Source of the DNA: Chondromyces crocatus
GTDB taxonomy: Bacteria; Myxococcota_A; Polyangia; Polyangiales; Polyangiaceae
Length of the DNA: 64,000 bases
Assembly (NCBI RefSeq): GCF_001189295.1
Contig: NZ_CP012159.1
Location: forward strand, 6,464,525-6,528,524
Direction: 5' to 3'
In this document: one piece after another, positions 54,287 to 63,061 of the stretch
How positions within the stretch are numbered: the stretch's first letter is position 1
How the letters are laid out: each line of letters starts with the position of its first letter
Made by a program: the position numbers and the translations under genes
Notes under the pieces: generated by a model
Seen by the model: only the letters and a program-made list of their open reading frames with translations
What the model was told of the DNA's origin: nothing
The model's database searches: none

Positions 54287-55774
54287 TCAGCGGCGCTCGA
54301 TGAGGCAGACGCTCTTGTCCGCGAGAGAAAGCGTCGCGATGCGGTCTGGCGTGACGGCGATGCGGGCGTCGGTCGCGGTAGGGCCGATGGAAAGGCGGGC
54401 CGTGATGGTGGGAGGGTCGCCATCGAGGATCAGGAGGGTGCCGGGATCGACGGCAGCGCGCCCCGCGAGGGCGATGAGCGCGGTGCGGCCGTCCGGGGTC
54501 TGCGCGGTCGCAACGGGCGCGGTGTCGAGGGGGAGGCGCGCGAGGAGGGCCCCGTCAGGCTCGCCGAGGACGAGGGCTACCCCCGCGGTGTCGACGAGGA
54601 TGAGGTAGCGGTCGAGGAGGCGCGCGACGCCAGCGAGGCGGCCTTCGGGGGCGGCCGCGAGGAGGGTGAGGTCCAGGGCATCGGGGGAGATGTGGACCAG
54701 CTGAGATCCCTGGCGATCGAGGAGGGTGCGCCCTCGCCACGGAACCGAGGTGTGCGGGTCGGCGGGGACCACGTCGAGCGAGGGGGCGGTCGGCAGGAGC
54801 CGCGGCGTGGGGTCGAGGTGGAGCGCGAAGGCTCTACGCGACGTGCCGAGGGGCTCCACACGTGGGTCGAACAGCTCGAGCGTGCCGGGGCGCGAGGGGT
54901 CGAGCGCGGGCAGGATCATCAAGACCAGCTCGGGGTTGCCAGGCACGAGGCCGAGCTGCTGGGGAGGGCGCGGGAGGGAGAGCGTGCCGGCCATGCGCCA
55001 GTCGGCGGTGTCGGTCGAGGTGCCAGGGCCGATGAAGCGGGTGACGCGGCGGCCCGTGGCGCTCGCGGTCAGGAGGACACGGCCCTGTCCCAGCAAGAGA
55101 GCGTCGCTTGCGGGACCGCCGGCGTCGAGGAGGGTGAGATCCCAGGTGCGCAGGTCGATGAGAGGGAGCGGGCCCTGGGCGTCGAGGGCGACGAGGTGAT
55201 GCGGTCCGAGGCGGTGGAGGCGGGCGGGTCGGCCAGGAAGAGGGAGGCGGCGGCGCGTATCGGGGGCGTCGGGCTGGATGGCATGGAGGGCGCCATCGGT
55301 GTCGAGCACGAGGAGGGTCGCACCGTCCTCGGTGAGGGCGATGTCGCGGGGGACGACGCCGAGGGGGATGGTGCGAGGTGGATGCCAGGTGGCGGGGCGC
55401 GCTGCGTCGGGTGGGACGGGGGTCGAGGCCACGGAGGGACGCGCGGCAGGGGGGAGGTGCGGGGCGCTGGGGGCGGCGTTCGAAGGGAAGGAGTGGACGC
55501 GATCGGGCACGGACGAGGTGGAGGTCGATGGCGCGGGAGCGGGAGCGAGAGCGGCGCGATCGGTGTCCGCCGGGAAGGTGAGGAGGCCAGCGAGGTGGGC
55601 GCCGCCGAAGCCGAGGGCGGCGCCCGTGGCGAGGAGGGCGCAGGCGATCCCGAAGAGCTGGCTCTGTCCGAGGGGAAAGCCCGGGCGCGGACCGATCCAC
55701 TGGCGGCAGGCGGGGCACTTGGAGGCGCCGAGCTGGATCGAGGAGCCGCAGCGGGGGCACGTCGGCTTCGTCAT
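54287..55774 (-). CDS. Zinc-ribbon membrane protein with beta-propeller (495 aa)
   Basis: The N-terminus has a zinc ribbon with Cys6, Cys9, Cys20 and Cys23 (CPRCG and CPAC). A membrane helix follows (about 38-65, LFGIACALLATGAALGFGGA). A Pro/Ser spacer leads to repeated strands from about 125 on (DIALTEDGATLLVLDTDGAL; LHRLGPHHLVALDAQGPLPL) that suggest a WD-like propeller in the periplasm. The start codon overlaps the stop of the upstream gene by four bases, so the two are coupled. The protein is a paralog in design of the upstream gene. Function unknown. Confidence 0.75.
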   Translation of the reverse strand: MTKPTCPRCGSSIQLGASKCPACRQWIGPRPGFPLGQSQLFGIACALLATGAALGFGGAHLAGLLTFPADTDRAALAPAPAPSTSTSSVPDRVHSFPSNAAPSAPHLPPAARPSVASTPVPPDAARPATWHPPRTIPLGVVPRDIALTEDGATLLVLDTDGALHAIQPDAPDTRRRLPLPGRPARLHRLGPHHLVALDAQGPLPLIDLRTWDLTLLDAGGPASDALLLGQGRVLLTASATGRRVTRFIGPGTSTDTADWRMAGTLSLPRPPQQLGLVPGNPELVLMILPALDPSRPGTLELFDPRVEPLGTSRRAFALHLDPTPRLLPTAPSLDVVPADPHTSVPWRGRTLLDRQGSQLVHISPDALDLTLLAAAPEGRLAGVARLLDRYLILVDTAGVALVLGEPDGALLARLPLDTAPVATAQTPDGRTALIALAGRAAVDPGTLLILDGDPPTITARLSIGPTATDARIAVTPDRIATLSLADKSVCLIERR

Positions 55775-57735
55775 CGCAGCACCACGATGCGGCGGGTGCT
55801 CGGCGCGAAGGCAGTGGCGAGGTGGCCGCCGAGGCCGTAGCGAAGGCGCTGGAGGGGTTCGCCTCGCACCAGGGGGGTCAGCGTCCGGGTGGAAAGGTCG
55901 AGGGCGGTGACGCCCGGCGACGGGGCGTCGAGGAGAACGAGGGCCTGGGTGCGATCGGGGGCGAGCGCGAGCTGGAGGATCGGGGCGCCGAGGTCGAGCT
56001 GCGCGACAGGGGTCAAGGTGGTGGCGTCGAGGAGCGTGAGGCCGGTGGAGCGGCAGGCGACGAGGAGGAGGTCACGCCCAAGGGCGAGGTCGATGGCGTC
56101 GTCGCAGGTTCGGGCGTGAGGGCCGACGGGGCCGAGGGAGGCGCGAGAGCCGAGGTCGAAGCGGACGAGCTCGCGGCGGGCCAGGAGGAGGGCGACCCCG
56201 AAGGCGCCGTTGGGCGCAAGGGCGATGGCGGAAGGCCGCTCGGCGAGCTGGATGCGGTGCGTGGGGCGCGCGTCGGGCTCTCGCTCGGTGGTGGCGTGGA
56301 AGGCGACGAGGGCGGCCGGGTGAGGCTCGGGTCGCGAGGCGGGAGGGGCTGGCCGAGGGCGCGAGGTGGCAGAGGGAGACGAAGGAGGCGCGGGCGAAGC
56401 CAGGATCAGGGGGCCCTCGGCGGCGAGCGCGTGTTCGCCGGTGGCGTCGAGTGTGAGCAGGGTCATGGGGGCCTCCAGCGCAGGGCGGTAGACGCTGTCC
56501 AGGCGGTCGTGCGCGAGGCGGAGGAGGGTGCGGCCCGAGGGGTCCGGGAGGAAGGCAAGGCCGCGGGCAGAGGCGATGGCGATGGGCGGGAGCGCGCTCC
56601 AGGTGAGCTCGTGGACGGCGAGGGGCCGCGCGGTGGGGACGTGCACGGTCGCGAGGCGCAGGCGCGGCGTCGCCGGGGAGGCCAGAGGGGTGAGAAGGCG
56701 CGGTGCGACGCGCTTGCCGGAGGGCGCTGGATCGGCGTCGGAGGGACGCTCGGGGAGCACGACGAGCATGAGCTCGGAGCCATGGACGGGGAAGAGCGCC
56801 TGGGCGCGACTCAGCTCTGGCAGGGTGACGCGGTGAGCGCCTCGCAAGTCGACGATCTGCAGCGCGGCACTGGAAGCGACGGCGAGGCGATCGGGGGCGA
56901 TGGCGAGGACGTCGGTCGCGTTCGGTGGGGCCGTGAGCGTGGCTGCGACCTCCAGGGTGGTGAGGTGAGCTGGTGAAGGCCGCGATGGTGTGGGCGGCAC
57001 GTCAGGGGGGGGCGCGGAGGAAGGGGCCGAGGCGCTCGGGGCAGCGGCCGGCAGAGGCGTCTGAAGCGCGCGGTCACGCTGCAAGAAGGGGGCGAGGACG
57101 AGGGACAGCACGGTGACGACGCCGAGGGCCGCGGCCCCAGAGAACACCTGCTCGCGGCGCGTCGGCCCAGGCGAGAGGCGGGTGGGCTCGCCGCACGCGG
57201 GGCAGGTCGACGCGGCAGGGGTCAGGGACTCTTTGCAGTAGGCGCACGGGGCGGCGGGAGCGCCACGTCGACGCACGGTGGTGGCGCCGGCCGAGGCACC
57301 AGGGAAGACGACGGCGGCGACCGTCCACTCGGCGCGGATGCGTCGCGCGGCGAGCGCGATGGCGGCGGAGGTGGAGAGCTTGCCAGCCTTGATCGCCTTG
57401 ACGAGGAAGTCGCCCCCGACGGGGCCCATCACGCCATCCTCGTCAGAGACGAACCAGCGCAGGAGTTCCCGGACGTGGGCCGGCAAGCCCGCGACCTCAC
57501 CCGGCGGGAGCGGGGCCGGACTGCCTTCGGGGGGCTCCGGGAGATGCGGCGCGGGAAGCAGATCAGCGACCGGATCCCACGCGGCGCCAGGGAGCCAGGG
57601 GTGCCCCTCGGACACCCGGAAGCGGGCGCTGACCCCGATGGTCCCTTCGGAGATCGCGCTGCGGACTTTCTCGATCGAAAGAGGTCCGTAGCCACGTCCC
57701 TCGTCGAGGACGTATAGCTCTACGCTGGTCGGCAC
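55771..57735 (-). CDS. GYF-like/zinc-ribbon membrane protein with beta-propeller (654 aa)
   Basis: Residues 1-60 resemble the GYF_2 (DUF4339) domain: VELYVLDEGRGYGPLSIEKV, HPWLPGAAW. A second similar stretch follows (about 90-150, LRWFVSDEDGVMGPVGGDF). A zinc ribbon near 170-190 (CAYCKES and CPACGEP) precedes a membrane helix (about 200-222). The periplasmic part looks like a propeller of short strands. It forms a coupled pair with the next gene, lies 73 bp after glgA, and its GYF-like part probably binds peptides inside the cell. No pathway is assigned. Confidence 0.75.
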   Translation of the reverse strand: MPTSVELYVLDEGRGYGPLSIEKVRSAISEGTIGVSARFRVSEGHPWLPGAAWDPVADLLPAPHLPEPPEGSPAPLPPGEVAGLPAHVRELLRWFVSDEDGVMGPVGGDFLVKAIKAGKLSTSAAIALAARRIRAEWTVAAVVFPGASAGATTVRRRGAPAAPCAYCKESLTPAASTCPACGEPTRLSPGPTRREQVFSGAAALGVVTVLSLVLAPFLQRDRALQTPLPAAAPSASAPSSAPPPDVPPTPSRPSPAHLTTLEVAATLTAPPNATDVLAIAPDRLAVASSAALQIVDLRGAHRVTLPELSRAQALFPVHGSELMLVVLPERPSDADPAPSGKRVAPRLLTPLASPATPRLRLATVHVPTARPLAVHELTWSALPPIAIASARGLAFLPDPSGRTLLRLAHDRLDSVYRPALEAPMTLLTLDATGEHALAAEGPLILASPAPPSSPSATSRPRPAPPASRPEPHPAALVAFHATTEREPDARPTHRIQLAERPSAIALAPNGAFGVALLLARRELVRFDLGSRASLGPVGPHARTCDDAIDLALGRDLLLVACRSTGLTLLDATTLTPVAQLDLGAPILQLALAPDRTQALVLLDAPSPGVTALDLSTRTLTPLVRGEPLQRLRYGLGGHLATAFAPSTRRIVVLR

Positions 57736-57808
57736 CGTTCGAAAGGCCGGCGCCCGTCGAGGAAGCCAGCCTGGATGACTCTACCCGAAGTCGCTGGCGG
57801 CCGGGCGC

Positions 57809-59251
57809 CTACGCTTGGAGCACCGAGCGATAGACCTGCGCATACCGCCGGGCGGGGCGATCCCAGCCGAGGTCGAGTCGCATGACGCGGCGCCGCACGG
57901 CACCCCAGCGGGGGTGGGTCAGCGCGGCGATGGCACGCTGCGTGGCGCCGATGAGCCCTTGTGCGGTGGGCTCGTCGTAGAGGAAGCCCGTCCCCGTCTC
58001 CAGCGCCGGATCGAGGTCGATGACCGTGTCCACGAGACCGCCTGTGCGGTGGGCCACGGGAACGGTGCCGTAGCGCTGGGCGTAAAGCTGCACGAGTCCG
58101 CAGGGCTCGTAGCGGGAGGGCAGGAGCGCGAGGTCGGCACCGGCAAGGAGACGGTGCACGACGGGCTCCTTCACGCCACCGAGGTACGCGGCACGACCCG
58201 GGGCTCTGGCCGCCGCGGCCTCGAGCTGCGCCATGAGGGCGGGATCGCCTTCCCCTGCGATGATGACGCTCGCGTCCCCGCGCAGGATCTTGGGCAGCGC
58301 CGCCGCGAGGAGGTCACTCCCCTTCTGCTCGACGACACGGCTGATCGCGACGAGGAGGGGGCGCTCGGGCCGGATCTCGAGGCCGATCTCCTGGAGGATG
58401 GCGCTCTTGCAGCGGCCCTTGTTGGCGATGTCCTCGGCGTCGTACCGCGCCACGAGGGAGGGATCGGTCATCGGGTTCCACACGGCGTAGTCGATGCCGT
58501 TCACGATGCCCGAGAGCTTCTTGGCCTGGGAGCGAATGACGCCGTCGAGACGGAAGCCGAGCTTCGTCGTCTGGATCTCGCGGGCGTAGGTGTCGGAGAC
58601 GGTGGTGAGGGCATCAGCCGCGAGGATGCCGCCCTTGAGGAAGTTGAGCTGGCTGTAGAACTCGAGCCGCTCGGGGTGGAAGTGATCGTCGCCGAGGCCG
58701 AAGGTGGCCAGCGCCTCGCGCGGGAAGAGGCCCTGGGAGGCGATGTTGTGCAGGGTGAGAACCGACCGGGTCGGCATGACCGAGCGCTGTTCGCGCAGGA
58801 GGTAGCCCGCCATCGCCGTGGGCCAGTCATGCGTGTGGAGGACGTCGAACGGGGTGCCCGTGCGGGCGCGCTGGCGGGCGACCTCCACGACGGCGCGGGA
58901 GAAGAGGCCGAAGCGGCGGGCGTTGTCGGGGTACTCTCGGCCGTCTTCGCCGTAGATGCCTTTGCGGTCGAAAAGGCCGGGGATGTCGAGCAGGAGAAGC
59001 TCCACCCCGGAACTCAGCCGGCCGTCGTACACGGTGACCTCGGCACGCTCCCCGGGGCCGTCGAGCACCATGGGGGTGAGGCGGCGAGCGAGCATGAGGC
59101 CGCTCGACTCGAGCGCCTGGTAGCGCGGGAGCGCGATGGTCACGCGGTGGCCGAGCAGTCGGAGAGCCTTGGACAGCGAGGCGACCACGTCCGCGAGGCC
59201 GCCCACCTTGATCATGGGCGCGAGCTCGGAAGCAGCGAAGAGGATCTCCAT
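57809..59251 (-). CDS. glgA: Glycogen synthase (480 aa)
   Basis: The sequence is a complete GT5-type bacterial glycogen synthase of usual length: MEILFAASELAPMIKVGGLA with the ADP-glucose-binding Lys15-x-Gly-Gly, DVLHTHDWPTAMAGYLL, TLHNIASQG, VNGIDYAVWNP, and the C-terminal SRYEPCGLVQLYAQRYGT with the catalytic Glu. It transfers glucose from ADP-glucose to the growing alpha-1,4 chain. The start is fixed by the conserved N-terminus; a long open frame upstream is shadow. No ribosome site of strength was seen. It is divergent from the pseudouridine synthase gene. Confidence 0.95.
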   Translation of the reverse strand: MEILFAASELAPMIKVGGLADVVASLSKALRLLGHRVTIALPRYQALESSGLMLARRLTPMVLDGPGERAEVTVYDGRLSSGVELLLLDIPGLFDRKGIYGEDGREYPDNARRFGLFSRAVVEVARQRARTGTPFDVLHTHDWPTAMAGYLLREQRSVMPTRSVLTLHNIASQGLFPREALATFGLGDDHFHPERLEFYSQLNFLKGGILAADALTTVSDTYAREIQTTKLGFRLDGVIRSQAKKLSGIVNGIDYAVWNPMTDPSLVARYDAEDIANKGRCKSAILQEIGLEIRPERPLLVAISRVVEQKGSDLLAAALPKILRGDASVIIAGEGDPALMAQLEAAAARAPGRAAYLGGVKEPVVHRLLAGADLALLPSRYEPCGLVQLYAQRYGTVPVAHRTGGLVDTVIDLDPALETGTGFLYDEPTAQGLIGATQRAIAALTHPRWGAVRRRVMRLDLGWDRPARRYAQVYRSVLQA

Positions 59252-59333
59252 GCGGCGGCGGGTGTACCACGGAGCCTCGGAGCCGTGGCCCCCCTTTTGA
59301 GGGGACCGGAGCGCGCCCCGCTCGGAGCGCGGC

Positions 59334-59362
59334 GGTGTCCCGGAGACGAACCCCGGGACACC
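59334..59362. promoter_or_regulatory. Strong 10-bp hairpin between glgA and the RluA gene
   Basis: GGTGTCCCGG (59334-59343) and CCGGGACACC (59353-59362) pair without mismatch about a nine-base loop. It ends 21 bases before the RluA start, in a 132-bp divergent gap, so it may be an operator shared by both genes or an RNA hairpin in the RluA leader. There is no T-run after it. Confidence 0.5.
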
Positions 59363-59383
59363 CTGTACAAGACACGGACAGGC

Positions 59384-60439
59384 ATGACCCGGATCAGCGC
59401 GCGGCAGCTCGAGGCAATGGAAGGGCCCTTCGGCCGAGGGGTACAGGTGGTGCGGCCGGCGGAGGTGCCCGAGGGGTCGGTGGTGACGGTCCTCCGGGTG
59501 CCGCCCGAGGCCGCAGGGATGCGCCTCGACCGCTTCGTGCAGACGCAGCTCCGGAGGACGAGCCGGACGAGGGCCGCGACGATCGTGGCGCGGGGTGCCT
59601 ACTCGCCGGACGCGCGCCGGTTGCGCGGTGGCGATCGGGTCCGCGCGGAGCAGTGCGTGCTCTTGTGGCGGGAGCCGTGGGACGAGCAGGCGCCATCCGT
59701 GGAGATCCCGGTGGTCTTCGAGGACGAGGATCTGGTGGCGATCAACAAGCCGCCGTTCATCCCGGTGCACCCCACGGCGCGCTACCACAAGAGCACCGTG
59801 GTCAAGATGCTGGAGGCGGCGCGGCAGGGTGAGCACCTGTACCTCGGTCACCGGCTCGACCGGGAGACGAGCGGCGTGCTCCTCTTGTCGCGCAACGCGG
59901 AAGCCGATCGGCGCGTGAAGTCGCAGTTCGAGGCGCGCACCGGGGTGGTGAAGCGCTACCTCGCCATCGCCTGGGGCTGGGCGACGGAGGAGCACTTCCG
60001 GGTGGAAGTGCCGCTGGAGCTCGATCCCACACACTCGACCAAGGTGAAGATGCGTGTCGCGCGGCCTGGCGCCGGGCTACCGTCTGCCACGGCCTGCGAG
60101 CTGGTCGAGCGCCGCGTGCAGCCCGCGTCAGGGCGCCACTACAGCCTCATCCGATGCACGCTGGAGACGGGAAGGCAGCACCAGATCCGGATGCATCTGA
60201 GCACGGTCGGGCTACCGCTGGTCGGCGACAAGCTCTATGGCCCCGACGACACGTTGTTCACGCGCGGGGCCGACGGGTTGTTGACGGACGAAGACCGGCA
60301 GACGCTGGAGCTCGAACGGCACGCGCTCCACGCGGAGCTGCTCGAGATGGAGCACCCCATCCGGGGAGGCCGTGTTCGCTTCGAAGCACCGCTCGCCGGG
60401 GATCTGCAAGCATTCTGGGACCAGCTCGCGCCCGCCTGA
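59384..60439 (+). CDS. RluA-family pseudouridine synthase (351 aa)
   Basis: An N-terminal S4-like part (about 44-100, MRLDRFVQTQLRRTSRTRAA) is followed by the synthase domain: VINKPPF-type VAINKPPFIPVHP, HRLDRETSGVLLLSR with catalytic Asp159, and TGRQHQIRMHLS at the substrate pocket. The enzyme isomerises uridine in ribosomal or transfer RNA; which site is not clear, so no gene symbol is given. The ATG at 59384 is the first after a long shadow frame that runs antisense to glgA. Confidence 0.9.
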   Translation: MTRISARQLEAMEGPFGRGVQVVRPAEVPEGSVVTVLRVPPEAAGMRLDRFVQTQLRRTSRTRAATIVARGAYSPDARRLRGGDRVRAEQCVLLWREPWDEQAPSVEIPVVFEDEDLVAINKPPFIPVHPTARYHKSTVVKMLEAARQGEHLYLGHRLDRETSGVLLLSRNAEADRRVKSQFEARTGVVKRYLAIAWGWATEEHFRVEVPLELDPTHSTKVKMRVARPGAGLPSATACELVERRVQPASGRHYSLIRCTLETGRQHQIRMHLSTVGLPLVGDKLYGPDDTLFTRGADGLLTDEDRQTLELERHALHAELLEMEHPIRGGRVRFEAPLAGDLQAFWDQLAPA

Positions 60440-60484
60440 GACGCCACGAGAGACGCTCACGGTCTCCCTGCCGAAGGCCAGCCC

Positions 60485-60934
60485 TCAGTGGCTCGGTGCT
60501 CCACCATGATGAGAGTCGCGGTTGCGCGCCTCCTGGTCGCTCTCCCGGAGCCGCTGCGTCTCGCGCGGGTCGCGCTTGAAATAATGCCGGTTACCTCGGA
60601 TGCCTGCCGTACCGAAGGCCCCCAGCGCGAGCGCGACGAGCACCGTGATACAGACGACCGCCGCAGTGTCCCAGGCTTCCTTGGACGACGAGGAAGGCGT
60701 GGATTGGGGCACCTCCCGCTTGGGCGTGAGCAACGGGTCCTGGATCGCCAAGTTCGCGTGGCCGGGGGTGCTTCTGGACGCGACGATGACGGAGGCCCGT
60801 GCGGCTTCCTCCGGGCCTGCAGGATGCGCGTCAGGCAGCAGAGTGAAGGTCCCCAGCGCGAATGCCAGCGCCAGGAGCGCCACGGCGTGCCCTCGCGCAG
60901 CACGCTGGGCGCGCCCGGTGGGAGGTCCGGTCAC
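60485..60934 (-). CDS. Small membrane protein (149 aa), hypothetical
   Basis: The GTG at 60934 gives a short basic head and then a first hydrophobic segment (HAVALLALAFALGTFTLLP). A polar periplasmic loop follows, then a second segment (AAVVCITVLVALALGAFG) and a basic, Arg/Asp-rich cytoplasmic tail with HYFKRDPRETQRL. ATG 61000 is an alternative start with a less likely N-terminus. No family is recognised. It is convergent with the pseudouridine synthase gene and follows the ParA pair on the same strand. Confidence 0.6.
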   Translation of the reverse strand: MTGPPTGRAQRAARGHAVALLALAFALGTFTLLPDAHPAGPEEAARASVIVASRSTPGHANLAIQDPLLTPKREVPQSTPSSSSKEAWDTAAVVCITVLVALALGAFGTAGIRGNRHYFKRDPRETQRLRESDQEARNRDSHHGGAPSH

Positions 60935-61042
60935 GCTTCGTCCCCAGCAGGAGTCCGACCTTCTGCTCTCCCCTCCCCTTCTGAGACACCTGGAGCCCAT
61001 TCCAGGAGGGGAATTGCAAGGGACGTACCCCCTCCCGGAAGG

Positions 61043-61369
61043 TCAGAGTCCGCGCGGAACTTTGTCGAGATCGACCTGAGAGAGTGCGTGCCGGATGAGG
61101 GCACTCCGGTTGGCCTTGGTGATGCCGCGGGCTTTCAGCGCGTTCACCATCTCGTCCAGCCGCTCTAGGTCCTCGGTGTACAGCGAGATGCAGATCACCT
61201 TGTAGTGCTGCGGTCGTTCGGCAGGGAGCGCCTTGGCCCGGGGGCGTGCTTCTGCCGGCGTGTAAAAGGCGCCCGAGAGCACCCCCTCCACTTCGTCGGG
61301 ATCGAGCAGGGTCCTCGCGGTACCGCCGCGCTCATCAACGCCTTTCATCTCTGCCTCCCGCTCGCTCAC
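61043..61369 (-). CDS. Small DNA-binding-like partner of ParA (108 aa)
   Basis: The start overlaps the ParA stop (ATGA), so the two are coupled. The C-terminal half (about 55-100) reads HYKVICISLYTEDLERLDEM, VNALKARGITKANRSALIRH, a strand followed by two helices as in ribbon-helix-helix regulators. The N-terminal half is acidic and probably disordered. In ParA systems such a partner would bind DNA or stimulate the ATPase. There is no ParB with a ParB/Srx domain beside it, so this is not the chromosome-segregation locus. Confidence 0.7.
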   Translation of the reverse strand: MSEREAEMKGVDERGGTARTLLDPDEVEGVLSGAFYTPAEARPRAKALPAERPQHYKVICISLYTEDLERLDEMVNALKARGITKANRSALIRHALSQVDLDKVPRGL

Positions 61370-62913
61370 GCGCCCGCCGCTGCGGCGCCGGCCCGGCTGC
61401 CCGAAGTCGTTCGCGGGGCGCTCGACGCCTTCGCGTTCCCTGCCTCCGAGCCGGCTTGACCCCGCTCGCGGCTCTCGATGATCCGCTCCACCACGGTGAG
61501 GTAGTCGTCCGCGGCGGGCGTCCCCGAGGCGTACTCGAAGATGGTCTGGCCCTGTGCCGGCGCCTCTTTGACCTTGATGGCCTGGCGGATCGGAGGAAGG
61601 CAGCGGTCACCGAAGTGCTGCTGCAAGGTGCTCACCGCCTCGCGTGCGATCTTGGCGCGCCCATCGAAGAACGTGGGTAGGACGCCCCAGATCTGGACGG
61701 GGTGGTGGAGAAGCGCGTTGACGTTCTTCACGGTCTTGATGACCTGCCGCACGCCGACGAGGGAGAGGTAGTCGCAGGCCACCGGGACGAGCACGCTGTC
61801 GGCGAACACGAGAGCGTTCTGGTTCATCAGCGACAGGCTCGGAGAGCAGTCGAGGACCACGTAGTCGTAGCCCGCCGCCGCAGCACCGAGCCTGTCGGAG
61901 AGCACGCGGTCGCGGTTCTGCCGCCCGGCGAGGTAGAGCTCGCCAGCGGCGAGGGTCTCGTTCGAGGGGAGCAGGTCGAGGTTGGGGCGCACCGTCTTGG
62001 TGGCGTCAGCCACGCGCAGACCCATCACGAGCACGTGATAGAGCGACCGCTCTGCGCTGGCGCCGAGGGACACCGACACGTTGCCTTGGGCGTCGGTGTC
62101 GACGAGGAGCACCTTCTTGCCCTTGCTCGCGAGGCCAGCGGCGACGCTCACGGCCGTGGTGGTCTTGCCCGTGCCCCCCTTGTGGTTGAACACGGCCAGA
62201 TACCGGGGCACGGCCTGGGGAACCGGGGCAGCAGCCGTCCCGGCAGGCTGCGTTCCTGCACCGCGGCGTGCATTCGGTGACGGGACGACGGGCACGGCGA
62301 CCGCCCCGCCCTGGCGGGCCGGGACCTCCGACGCCTTGCTTCGAGGCGCGGGGGTCGCAGAGGCCGAAGATTGAGGACCCGGGAGGGCCGAGGCGCGCCG
62401 CACATCCGCGGAGCCGCCACCAGCAGCGGCCGGGCGAGTGGCTGGGGCGACGCTGGAGGGGGCGCGCGCAGAAGTCTGGCCGAGGCTGGAGCCGCTCGAC
62501 AGGGGGAGCGGCTCGGCTCCTTCCTGGAGTCCTTCAGCGGCCTCGGCTCCTTCCCGCATCGTCGCCGGGGGCGGCTCGGAGACGGACGCGGCGATGTCTC
62601 CGAGACGCACCCCATTGGCCTCGCGCACGACCTGGGTCCTGCACTCGAGGGAGCAGGCATAGTGCCGTTTGCCGGACACGTAGAGGACCTGAGATACCAG
62701 GGAGGGCGAGAAGCGCTTGGCGCACGCATCGCACGTGGCCATCGCCTCGCCGTCACCACCGAGCTGGCTCTTCTCGAGGCACTTCTGCGAGCAGAAGAAG
62801 GAGAAGCCCCCGTCCTTCTCCTCCATCTGGTAGCGGAACTGGACCTCGAAACCGGTCCCACAGATGCTGCATGTCTCGCTGATTCCAGCCACAGCCTCGC
62901 TCCTTGGCGACAT
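61366..62913 (-). CDS. ParA-family ATPase with two N-terminal zinc clusters (515 aa)
   Basis: Residues 10-95 carry two CxxC...CxxxC sets (Cys15, 18, 41, 45; Cys61, 64, 87, 91), likely treble-clef zinc sites. A Pro/Ala/Ser linker follows (about 110-235). The ParA domain has the deviant Walker A NHKGGTGKTTT (244 onward, with the signature Lys245 and Lys250), VDTDAQGN, and DYVVLDCSPSLSLMNQNAL. Such ATPases form gradients on DNA or position large complexes. The zinc region, rare in ParA proteins, could add a binding partner. An A/T-rich promoter-like region lies upstream (62981-63060). Confidence 0.9.
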   Translation of the reverse strand: MSPRSEAVAGISETCSICGTGFEVQFRYQMEEKDGGFSFFCSQKCLEKSQLGGDGEAMATCDACAKRFSPSLVSQVLYVSGKRHYACSLECRTQVVREANGVRLGDIAASVSEPPPATMREGAEAAEGLQEGAEPLPLSSGSSLGQTSARAPSSVAPATRPAAAGGGSADVRRASALPGPQSSASATPAPRSKASEVPARQGGAVAVPVVPSPNARRGAGTQPAGTAAAPVPQAVPRYLAVFNHKGGTGKTTTAVSVAAGLASKGKKVLLVDTDAQGNVSVSLGASAERSLYHVLVMGLRVADATKTVRPNLDLLPSNETLAAGELYLAGRQNRDRVLSDRLGAAAAGYDYVVLDCSPSLSLMNQNALVFADSVLVPVACDYLSLVGVRQVIKTVKNVNALLHHPVQIWGVLPTFFDGRAKIAREAVSTLQQHFGDRCLPPIRQAIKVKEAPAQGQTIFEYASGTPAADDYLTVVERIIESRERGQAGSEAGNAKASSAPRTTSGSRAGAAAAGA

Positions 62914-62980
62914 CCCCGGAACGCCGGGGCTCGAAACACAGTCGGGTCACGGAGAGGCGCTCGGAGCACCCACCGTGTCG

Positions 62981-63060
62981 CCGACCATCAACATATAGAA
63001 GAACTCGTGGCCAAATTTTCGGCTTCGATATTTATCTGGCCAGCGCGTGAAGTGGAATAC
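62981..63060 (-). promoter_or_regulatory. A/T-rich region upstream of the ParA gene
   Basis: This 80-bp stretch is much richer in A and T than the rest of the window and includes TATATG on the minus strand. TGGCCA occurs twice. It is the likely promoter zone of the ParA pair, but no well-spaced -35 partner was found. Confidence 0.35.
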
Positions 63061-63061
63061 T

